Under the pieces are notes generated by a model, which saw nothing but the letters and a program-made list of their open reading frames with translations, ran no database searches and was not told where the DNA came from. The translations under genes and the position numbers were made by a program. Positions 1 to 6,406 of a DNA stretch of 64,000 nucleotides are shown piece after piece. Source of the stretch: CAWUEX02 sp963921305 (GTDB taxonomy: Bacteria; Pseudomonadota; Alphaproteobacteria; Rhodospirillales; Rhodospirillaceae); contig CAWUEX030000002.1 of NCBI GenBank assembly GCA_963921305.4, positions 3,410,001 to 3,474,000 of the forward strand, written 5' to 3'. The first letter of the stretch is position 1. Each line of letters begins with the position of its first letter.

Positions 1-1
1 C

Positions 2-751
2 TTCCCGGACTTCCAGGACGACCTGGAGGGCGTAGTCGGCCGTGCCCGCGCCGCCGGGGTCGGCCATTTCCTGACCATCTGCACCCACATCACCAAGTTC
101 GATCAGGTGCGGGCGGTGGCGGAAAAGTTCGACGACGTGCATTGCACCGTCGGCATCCATCCTCACGAGGCCGAAAACGAGCCCGAGGTGGACACCGCGC
201 GGCTGATCGACATCGCCACCAACGACGCCAAAGTGGTGGCCTTTGGCGAGACCGGCCTGGATTTCTTCTACGACCACAGTCCGCGTGAGGTGCAGGCGCG
301 CCAGTTCCGCACCCACATCCGCGCCAGCCGGGAGGTTGGGCTGCCGGTGGTGATTCACACCCGAGATGCCGACGCCGAGATGCAGGTGATCTTGGAAGAG
401 GAAATGGCCGAGGGCCCTTTTACCGGAGTCATTCACTGCTTTAGCTCCGGCCCGGAACTCGCTGAAAAAGCTATCGAATTGGGGCTTTATATTTCGCTAT
501 CCGGAATCGTGACCTTCAAAAAAGCCGAAGAACTACGCGACATCGCGAAACGCGTGCCGCTGGACCGCTTGTTGGTGGAAACGGACTCTCCCTACCTTGC
601 GCCCGTGCCCCAGCGCGGCAAGCGCAACGAGCCGGCGTTCGTCGCCCATACGGCGGCCTGCGTGGCCGAGCTGCACAGCCTGTCGCTAGACGAGCTGGCC
701 AAACGAACGACGGAGAACTTCTTCTGTTTGTTTTCCAAAGCCGCCGCTTAG
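2..751 (+). CDS. tatD: TatD family metal-dependent hydrolase (5' end outside window)
   Basis: This is a TatD-type deoxyribonuclease of the amidohydrolase fold, a metal-dependent 3'-5' exonuclease/deacylase-like enzyme expected in the cytoplasm. The open frame enters from the left edge with no start codon, so the first few residues, including the usual metal-binding SHxH motif, are missing. Visible family marks are GIHPHEA, the AFGETGLDF block with its metal-ligand Glu, VIHTRDAD, GVIHCFSG-like (VIHCFSSG) and VETDSPYLAP near the C-terminus. About 250 residues are in the window, against about 260 for a full TatD. A metallo-beta-lactamase hydrolase gene follows 12 bases downstream on the same strand, the usual alphaproteobacterial order, so the two are probably co-transcribed. 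The family call is secure; the true substrate is not shown by sequence. Confidence 0.95.
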   Translation, partial: FPDFQDDLEGVVGRARAAGVGHFLTICTHITKFDQVRAVAEKFDDVHCTVGIHPHEAENEPEVDTARLIDIATNDAKVVAFGETGLDFFYDHSPREVQARQFRTHIRASREVGLPVVIHTRDADAEMQVILEEEMAEGPFTGVIHCFSSGPELAEKAIELGLYISLSGIVTFKKAEELRDIAKRVPLDRLLVETDSPYLAPVPQRGKRNEPAFVAHTAACVAELHSLSLDELAKRTTENFFCLFSKAAA

Positions 752-763
752 GGGCTTTCAAGC

Positions 764-1579
764 GTGGCCGAAGCCGCTGAGAAACTGCAGCCCGAGACCG
801 CCATCAAGGTGACGGTGCTGGGCTGCGGCGGAGCAGGGGGTGTGCCTACGGTTTCCCGGGGCTGGGGCGCGTGCGATCCCGGCAACCCCAAGAACCGCCG
901 CTTGCGGGCCTCGTTGCTGATTGAAAGCAAGACCACACGGGTGTTGATCGACGCCTCGCCCGATCTGCGCGAGCAATGCCTGACCTACGGCATCCGCGCG
1001 CTCGATGCCGTGGTGTTCACCCACGCCCATGCGGACCACATTCACGGCCTGGATGACCTGCGAGAGATCAACCGCACCATTGGTGGACCGCTGAACATCT
1101 GGGCCGATGCCCCGACGCTGCGCGATCTGGAGACCCGCTTCGGCTATGCCTTTGAGCCTTTGGAACCCGGCACCAAAACCATCTACAAGCCTTGGCTGGT
1201 GCCCAACCTGGTTGAACCCGCCGCGCCGTTCCACATCGGTGACCTGACGTTCGAGCCGTTCATCCAGGACCACGGCGTGATGGAGACCCTGGGCCTGCGC
1301 ATCGGTGGCTTTGCCTATTCGACCGATCTGGTGCGTCTGCCGGAGGCCTCACGGCCGTATGTGCAGGACCTGGAGGTGTGGATGATCGGCGCGCTGACCG
1401 ACCAGCCGACGCATCTGACCCATGTGAGCGTGACCGAAGCGCTGGATTGGATTGAAACCTATGCGCCGGCGCGGGCGATCATCACCCACATGGGTGCCGG
1501 CCTGGACTATGACGCGGTGCTGGAGCGCTGCCCGCCGGGCGTGACACCGGCGTACGACGGGATGGTGGTGAGGGTGTGA
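764..1579 (+). CDS. MBL-fold metallo-hydrolase, PhnP-like
   Basis: A 271-residue metallo-beta-lactamase fold hydrolase. The zinc-binding motif HAHADHIHGLDD lies near residue 85, with further likely ligands in IQDHGV, AYSTD and IITHMG. This pattern matches the PhnP-like phosphodiesterase branch, which acts on cyclic phosphates, but many genomic members next to tatD have no proven substrate. The start is a GTG at 764, 12 bases after the tatD stop; the N-terminal GCGGAGGVPTVSRGWGACD stretch is typical of the family, so little or nothing is missing. It is probably co-transcribed with tatD. The family call is firm and the PhnP-type activity is an inference. Confidence 0.88.
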   Translation: MAEAAEKLQPETAIKVTVLGCGGAGGVPTVSRGWGACDPGNPKNRRLRASLLIESKTTRVLIDASPDLREQCLTYGIRALDAVVFTHAHADHIHGLDDLREINRTIGGPLNIWADAPTLRDLETRFGYAFEPLEPGTKTIYKPWLVPNLVEPAAPFHIGDLTFEPFIQDHGVMETLGLRIGGFAYSTDLVRLPEASRPYVQDLEVWMIGALTDQPTHLTHVSVTEALDWIETYAPARAIITHMGAGLDYDAVLERCPPGVTPAYDGMVVRV

Positions 1580-1621
1580 GTTAAACAAAATGAGTCGGAT
1601 CAATAGCTTAGGAATGCGTTC

Positions 1622-2044
1622 TTGAATCAAAACCTGAAATCAGTTTCGCAGTATCTCGAGCGCAAAACCACGAAACGGCTGCGCCTTCGGGAGCGGACGA
1701 GTAAATGGCTGACCAAGCTTGTTGCTGGCAATGCCGCCAGTTTAGCAGCCGTGGTTGCTTTTCTAAGTAATGCGGAAAGCGTACAAGGACTGAGCCGTAT
1801 TCAGCTTATTGGGTTGAACCTGTCTGCACTTTGTTTCGCCATCGCGCTGGTGCCGATCATCATGACCGCGGTGTTCGTCGACATTGCAGAGGAAGACCAG
1901 CCGTTACATACGCAAACTGAGTTCAAGAAAATGACCGCGTGGCTCCAAATTGGCACATTCGGTTTCATACTTGGGATCGGACTGGTTATCGGATGCGTCG
2001 TAAACGTCACGCTTGTAAACGTCGGAAAACTGCTGTTTATTTAA
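1622..2044 (+). CDS. Small orphan membrane protein, unknown function
   Basis: I do not recognise this 140-residue protein. It has a basic, amphipathic N-terminus (residues 1-35, rich in Lys and Arg) and then about three hydrophobic segments near residues 38-50, 60-85 and 108-135. It is probably an inner-membrane protein with a cytoplasmic basic head. No ATG fits the frame: the in-frame stop at 1604-1606 limits the start, and the TTG at 1622 is preceded by AGGA at 1610-1613 at a good spacing. Base composition is more AT-rich than the neighbours, and the 3' flank (2041-2075) is very AT-rich, so recent acquisition is possible. It is a real gene with moderate probability only. Confidence 0.5.
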   Translation: MNQNLKSVSQYLERKTTKRLRLRERTSKWLTKLVAGNAASLAAVVAFLSNAESVQGLSRIQLIGLNLSALCFAIALVPIIMTAVFVDIAEEDQPLHTQTEFKKMTAWLQIGTFGFILGIGLVIGCVVNVTLVNVGKLLFI

Positions 2045-2138
2045 TATATAGAATATCCATAATATACATTATGCGACAAATTGGTTTAGGGCTTTTATGT
2101 TGGCTGGGCTCCCTTGTGCCACTCCCCCTTAACTGCCC

Positions 2139-3009
2139 CTACGCCTTTACCACCTTCTGACGCGCCAGGGTGAACGCCTGAGTCAGGCGAGAGACCAGTT
2201 TGACGTATTCCTCATTCGGCGTCTCGTACTGCGCCGCCATGGCTTCGATGCGCGTGGCCAGTGACACACAGGTGCCGCGCAGCTCGTGCTGGTGCAGCGC
2301 GTCGGCAATGTTGGCGGCCTCGCGCAAATCCGCCGAGAGCTCATCCAGGGTGGCGCGCACCTTAGGGCCGATGTTGCGGCTCTCATAGGCCTTCAACACC
2401 AGGTGGCAATTGTATTCCATGCGCAGCCCAAGACTGTCGAGCTGCCCCCCCCTTCACTTTCGTCATGCTGGCCGTGACCGCATCCATCAGGCTGGAGAGC
2501 GTAAAGGTCTTGCCGTCCAGTTTGTCACGCAAAGTGTTGAGCACTTCGAGCAGCGGCGTTTTCTCGTGCAGTCCAAGCTGTTTGCGGAACGGGCCGATGT
2601 AATCCGTCGTCGCCGCAAACGGCAGCCGGTGATAGGCGATGTGCTTGGTGCGCGCGACGATCTTATGAGGGACCACCGGTTTAATCAGGATGTCATCGGC
2701 GCCGCACAAAATCGCCCGCTGGAAAGACCGCGCTGACCCTGGCGTGACCATCATCGTGACCACCGTAAACGGATTAAACCCGACGCGATCATGCCGTATG
2801 TCGCGCAGCAGGCGGAAGACATCAGGATCGAGATCGTCGGACGCGACGATGAGATCGTAGGGATGGTCCTGCACCGCGGTACGCATGCGCTTGAGGTTTT
2901 GCACCCCGTGACAGGATGACACCCCCTGGTGTCTTAACATTGCCACCATGGCCTGCCGTACAGGCTCGGCCGGGTCTGCGACCAGAATGCTGATGGTGTC
3001 TATGAGCAT
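2139..3009 (-). pseudogene. Degenerate receiver-domain protein, split by a frameshift in a G8 run
   Basis: This copy is closely similar along its whole length to the intact paralogue at 3403-4242, but it is read in two frames. The first frame (3009 down to 2383) gives 208 residues. It is a CheY-like receiver domain with LIKPV near the C-terminal end of the domain, then a conserved HIAYHRLPFAAT linker. It loses homology at the eight-G run (C8 on the given strand, 2445-2452). The second frame, ending at 2139, carries the remaining helical domain (residues like MEYNCHLVLKAY match MEY/LEYTCGLVLKAY of the paralogue). Removing one G restores a continuous protein of about 289 residues. The expected phospho-acceptor position after DLIVA is Ser rather than Asp, although Asp follows directly, so phosphorylation is doubtful. 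A strong AAGGAGGT (3027-3034) lies 17 bases before the ATG, too far for normal use. The split may be a pseudogene, phase variation, slippage or a sequencing error. Confidence 0.75.
2445..2452 (-). repeat. Homopolymer of eight G (coding strand) at the frameshift point
   Basis: Eight consecutive C on the given strand are eight G in the coding direction. They sit exactly where the receiver-paralogue reading frame breaks. Seven G would encode Lys-Val-Lys-Gly-Gly-Gln-Leu-Asp-Ser-Leu, which aligns with the QLDSLALR stretch of the intact paralogue. Tracts of this length are prone to slipped-strand mispairing and to read errors. Confidence 0.85.
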
Positions 3010-3402
3010 GCCGGAGCTTTGCGCCTACCTCCTTACAACCATAAGAGTAATAAGAATTTGTATATGCTAACAAAACAGGTAAAATACAGCCAATAACTGT
3101 ACCGAGTCGCCATATTTCCCGTTATTATTGTTAGCGACTCACTAATACTTTTGCAAGCTGATTTTGGGTGAAGTTTTTGCTGCGGTGACCATGGGGCGCC
3201 CAAACAAGGTTATGTCTGGGCGGTTCTCCCGGCCTGGTCCGGGGGCCGGGGCAGATTGGGCGAAAGACGTCGCCACGCCCGATCAATATTCAAAGGTTCT
3301 GAGATAAAGACTGGGAGGACGCGATTTCTAGGAGTGCGTCTGGGCCCTGGCCCCTCGCCCGGCCGGTCTACTTACGCTGCGGCCGCCTGCTGCTTTGCCA
3401 TG
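3010..3402. promoter_or_regulatory. Intergenic region upstream of the frameshifted receiver paralogue
   Basis: No convincing gene lies in this 393-base gap. The AT-rich half near 3010-3180 should hold the promoter of the leftward gene. It contains an inverted pair GAGTCGC (3104-3110) and GCGACTC (3134-3140), and the 10-mer TAGCGACTCA at 3132-3141, which recurs upstream of the other paralogue at 4376-4385. Both arms contain GANTC, the site methylated by CcrM in Alphaproteobacteria. The half near 3180-3400 is GC-rich, with a possible CCCGGCC/GGGGCCGGG hairpin around 3229-3250 that could end transcription of the upstream paralogue, but it has no T-run. Regulation by GcrA/CcrM is an inference. 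Confidence 0.4.
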
Positions 3403-4242
3403 CTAAAACGCGCGGGACAATTTGCCCAGCAGTTCCAGGCTCGAGGGTTCCGGCGCGTCGTATTCCGCGGCCAACGCTTCCGTGCGGTCCGCTAGGGACA
3501 GGCAGGTCTTGTAGAGATCCGGCTGCGTAAGCGCCCGGGCGATCTTGGCGGCTTCGCGCAGGCTTTCGGTCAGATCTGCCAAATTGGTTTGAATGGCTGG
3601 TGTAATGTTCTGGTTGGCATAGGCTTTTAACACCAGGCCGCAGGTGTATTCCAGACGCAGCGCCAAGCTGTCGAGCTGAACGTCCCTCACCTGCGCCATA
3701 CAGGTGTTCACCGCTTCTTTCAGACTTTCGAGACTGAAGGACTTGCCCTCCATTTTGTCGCGCAGGGTGTTGAGAACTTCGAGCAGCGGTGTGCTGGGGT
3801 GCAGGCCGATCTGTTTGCGGTATGGGCCGATGTAGTCCTTGGTGGCGGCGAAGGGCAACCGGTTGTAGGCGATGTGCTTGGCCCGCTCGAACACCTTCCG
3901 CGGCACGACCGGCTTGAGCAGAATGTCGTCGGCCCCGCACAGCATTGACCGCTTCAAAGACCGGGCATTGGTCTGGTCCACCATAACGGTGATGACGGAG
4001 AACGGATTGGCGCCCAGCTGACCCATGCGCACGCTACGTAGGGTGCGGAAAACATCTGCATCCAGGTCGTCAGCTGCTACGACAAGGTCGAACGGATGTT
4101 CTTTCAGCGCCAGCTTCATGCGCTTGAGATCGTGCACGCCGCGGCACTGAGCAATGCCCTGTTGTTTGAGCATGGCCAACATGGCGGCCCGGATGGGCTC
4201 GGCCTGTTCCGCGATGAGGACGCTGACTTTGTCCAGTTTCAT
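3403..4242 (-). CDS. Degenerate receiver-domain protein with C-terminal helical domain (intact paralogue)
   Basis: This 279-residue protein has an N-terminal CheY-like receiver fold (about residues 1-125) and a C-terminal region rich in predicted helices. The receiver retains ILLKPV, the conserved Lys-Pro, and a Thr/Ser-region FSVITVMV. The usual acidic pair after strand 1 is replaced (LIAEQAEP), and the phospho-acceptor slot after DLVVA is Ala followed by Asp-Asp. It may therefore signal without canonical phosphorylation. The start at 4242 is chosen because it aligns exactly with the start of the tandem paralogue (MKLDKVSVL versus MLIDTISIL); an upstream ATG at 4269 would add nine residues. 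No known output domain, kinase or partner gene is adjacent. It lies 393 bases upstream of the frameshifted copy on the same strand, so a local duplication is clear. Function is unknown. Confidence 0.75.
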   Translation of the reverse strand: MKLDKVSVLIAEQAEPIRAAMLAMLKQQGIAQCRGVHDLKRMKLALKEHPFDLVVAADDLDADVFRTLRSVRMGQLGANPFSVITVMVDQTNARSLKRSMLCGADDILLKPVVPRKVFERAKHIAYNRLPFAATKDYIGPYRKQIGLHPSTPLLEVLNTLRDKMEGKSFSLESLKEAVNTCMAQVRDVQLDSLALRLEYTCGLVLKAYANQNITPAIQTNLADLTESLREAAKIARALTQPDLYKTCLSLADRTEALAAEYDAPEPSSLELLGKLSRAF

Positions 4243-4655
4243 TCTTTTTGACGCCTTTGAGACGTTCATGACCTTTGGGCCTTACGACCGCCATCAAAGT
4301 GCAACAGTTGCGCTAGAAACTCACCCCTTGATTGTTACAAATTGATACAAATCCGCTAAAAAACCTCAGTTTTGCTAGCGACTCAAAAACATAAAATCGC
4401 GTAATGAGAGAATATGCTTTGGCTATTAAACGTCAGGTTCGAATGTTTTCTGAGAGAACGTTCTTGATCCACTCACTAGGTGTGCTTTGAGCCCGCTATG
4501 ACCCAGAGAATCGGGCGGATTGGTTCAAATCCGTAGCGAGTCATAACGGCCAAAGCGTTCATAGCACAGGCGTTTGTAGGCACACTCCTGCGGAGTCCGC
4601 CCCCTGCCCTCGCTTTCGTACCCGTTCGGCTTATGCCGGCTTGGTTCCCGTCCGG
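4243..4655. promoter_or_regulatory. Intergenic region with GANTC cluster upstream of the intact receiver paralogue
   Basis: This 413-base gap holds no gene that I can support. It contains TAGCGACTCA at 4376-4385, identical to the 10-mer upstream of the tandem paralogue, and a near copy TAGCGAGTCA at 4534-4543. GANTC sites are at 4380, 4508, 4538 and 4593, four in about 220 bases, well above the roughly one per 256 bases expected by chance. AT-rich DNA at 4320-4440 is the likely promoter of the leftward receiver gene. The long hairpin at 4484-4556 is listed separately. The part near 4556-4655 is the 3' flank of the methyltransferase gene. Confidence 0.45.
4484..4556. other. Long imperfect hairpin of unknown role
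   Basis: GCTTTG at 4484-4489 pairs with CAAAGC at 4551-4556. The stem then continues inward as GCCCGCTATGAC (4491-4502) with GTCATAACGGC (4540-4550), with one C/A mismatch and two single-base bulges. Inside the loop a second perfect 6-base stem, CGGATT with AATCCG, closes a loop of GGTTCA near 4516-4533. There is no T-run on either side, so it is not a classic intrinsic terminator. It lies between the methyltransferase 3' end and the receiver-gene promoter. It could be a processed 3' end, a small RNA or a repeat element. Confidence 0.5.
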
Positions 4656-5873
4656 CTACGCCGGTTTTGTGCCCATGGTGTTGTGGCGGCTGCCGCGGCG
4701 CGACGGTGGGCCTTCCGGATTGACGTCGAACCCAGCGTCGCGCATGGCCTGGTTAAAGCCGTCGAAGTCCCATTTAGCGTAGTCGAGGCGCCAGGGCTCG
4801 CAGTTCCAGCGGCTGTCCCACCATTGCCGGTACTTGCTGTAGACCGCGGTGGGCGCGTGATTGCCGGTGTAAAAGTCCATTGGATAGAACACACCGCCGG
4901 GGCGCAGCACCCGGAAGGATTCCTGAATGATGTCCTTCGCCGCTTCGACCGAGACCTCATGGAACATGATGTTGTTGGTGACGATGTCGAAGTGGTTGTC
5001 CGGGAACTTTGAGTCTTCGGCCAAGCGCTGAGCGAAGTGCGCTTCAATCCCGATGTCGACGGCGCGCATGTGGGCATAGCGCACCATCGGTCCGCCGACA
5101 TCAATGCCCCAGACATCGGCGTCCGGGAAACGCTCGGCGAGTGCGCAGGTAAGTTGCCCCGTACTGCAGCCTTGATCGAGCACGCGGCGCACGGTGCCGT
5201 CCTCAGGCAACGGCACGGCGTTGGCGTAGGAGATGTGCATCTCATCCTGATCGTTCCGGCCGGTGTAAAAGTTGTTGGTGCCGTAGTGATAGATGTGCCC
5301 GGCAAACGGATCGCCGACATAGCCACCCGGCTGAATGTGAATTTCGTGAGCGGTGTAATCGGGGATGTCCATATCCGGGTTGAGTTCCAGGGTGCCTGGC
5401 CCGGCGTTGTCCGCGGCTTCCATTTCTGCCAGATAGGCGTCCTCCTTGCCATGGAATTCCTCATACAAGGTGCGCCAGTTGACCTGCTGCGCACTGAGCC
5501 ACAAGCGGGCGGAGTTGGCGATCACCGGATCGTCACCGATGTCCTCCAGAATTTCCTCGATCGGCAGATTGTCGATTGGTGTTTTGCCCTTCTCAAGCAT
5601 GATTTCGGAAATGCGCAAGCGGGCGGCGCGGGTCATGTCGCGGTTGGCGAACACCCGGAACCCGGTGATGAAGTCATGCTGGCCTTCCAGGTGCTGCGTC
5701 GGCAGGCGCTCCAGCCGGCCGATCTGACCCCGCGGTTGCAGGTCTGCCTCAGCGAAGGACGACGCCGGTTTCGCGGCAGAGGCCGCAGCATTGGATTTGC
5801 GACTGCCAAAAAGTGAGCCGAGGAACGAGGTGGTGGCTGCAGTTGCGCCAAAGAGTGTACGACGGTCAATCAT
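4656..5873 (-). CDS. Class I SAM-dependent methyltransferase with Tat-like leader
   Basis: A 405-residue protein with a Rossmann methyltransferase core in its C-terminal half. The SAM-binding motif I is VLDQGCSTGQLTCAL (about residues 230-245), followed by the acidic strand VWGIDVGGPMVRYAHMRA, DIVTNNIMFHEVS and VLRPGGVFYPMDF. Before the core is an unusual region of about 120 residues ending in HIQPGGYVG, a motif shared with the second methyltransferase at 9653-10888. The N-terminus DRRTLFGATAATTSFLGSLFG resembles a Tat signal (twin Arg, hydrophobic stretch, then an Ala-rich segment), which is odd because SAM is cytoplasmic. The ATG at 5873 has AAGGGGAG upstream. The gene follows the 138-residue gene by 15 bases, so they form an operon. 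The methyltransferase fold is well supported; substrate, export and cofactor supply are unknown. Confidence 0.82.
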   Translation of the reverse strand: MIDRRTLFGATAATTSFLGSLFGSRKSNAAASAAKPASSFAEADLQPRGQIGRLERLPTQHLEGQHDFITGFRVFANRDMTRAARLRISEIMLEKGKTPIDNLPIEEILEDIGDDPVIANSARLWLSAQQVNWRTLYEEFHGKEDAYLAEMEAADNAGPGTLELNPDMDIPDYTAHEIHIQPGGYVGDPFAGHIYHYGTNNFYTGRNDQDEMHISYANAVPLPEDGTVRRVLDQGCSTGQLTCALAERFPDADVWGIDVGGPMVRYAHMRAVDIGIEAHFAQRLAEDSKFPDNHFDIVTNNIMFHEVSVEAAKDIIQESFRVLRPGGVFYPMDFYTGNHAPTAVYSKYRQWWDSRWNCEPWRLDYAKWDFDGFNQAMRDAGFDVNPEGPPSRRGSRHNTMGTKPA

Positions 5874-5888
5874 CTCTGGTTACTCCCC

Positions 5889-6305
5889 TTACATATCGCT
5901 CGATGCCGGTTCGTCACCGCGTGCGGCAGAGCGGCTACCGCGCGGCCCTTCGAACGCGTCGCTATTCAGCGCCGTGCGGTCTTCCATTTCCCGGGCCATG
6001 TGGCCGTAGGCAATTTTGATGAAGGCGTCGCGCTCAGCCCGGAGTTCCGCTTCTTCCTCGTCCGTGGGCACATAAGCCTCGACCATGTCCTTGGTCACCG
6101 CGCCCTTCTTCTCCATCAACAGCTCGATGATGCGCACACGGCGGCGGCTGGCCCACACTTCAGCGCCGAGCGCCACCAGTGTGGTCATCATGTCGTCCAT
6201 CAGCGGATTGCCGAGGAAGACGGCCTGATCCGTGTCGGACTTGAAGAAATCGTGGGTGTAGGTTTTACGCCCGCTCTTAGACGTGTAGCCATATTCCTTG
6301 GTCAT
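5889..6305 (-). CDS. Unknown 138-residue protein, operon partner of the methyltransferase
   Basis: I do not recognise this protein. It is soluble and mostly helical, with a central segment NPLMDDMMTTLVALGAEVW followed by a basic-acidic helix rich in Arg, Glu and Lys. A Pro-Thr-Asp-Glu-Glu-Glu stretch comes next, then a second helix ending near HMAREMED. The C-terminal 25 residues are polar and probably disordered. The ATG at 6305 has GGGAG at a spacing of about 8 bases. The stop is 15 bases before the start of the Tat-leader methyltransferase, so the two are almost surely co-transcribed and may act together as an enzyme and accessory subunit. That link is inferred from position only. Confidence 0.65.
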   Translation of the reverse strand: MTKEYGYTSKSGRKTYTHDFFKSDTDQAVFLGNPLMDDMMTTLVALGAEVWASRRRVRIIELLMEKKGAVTKDMVEAYVPTDEEEAELRAERDAFIKIAYGHMAREMEDRTALNSDAFEGPRGSRSAARGDEPASSDM

Positions 6306-6406
6306 GGGGAAATCTCCCGTTCGTCATGAGAATGGGAAAAGAGTGCGCCGCATAGCGCCCCCCCGCAAGAGGATTGCCAGACGCGGTCGTATGGTGAGAT
6401 GGCCGG

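Noticed and set aside
4516..4533. tRNA-like T-arm (GGTTCAAATCC) at the hairpin
   Set aside because: No acceptor, D or anticodon arm is present; the sequence is better explained by the nested stem.
4631..5494. Leftward 287-residue frame over the methyltransferase
   Set aside because: It lies inside the methyltransferase in another frame, is rich in Arg, Ser and Pro, and has no domain; the true frame has clear motifs.
5037..5816. Rightward 259-residue frame antisense to the methyltransferase
   Set aside because: Antisense shadow of a GC-rich gene, no start site of note and no motif.
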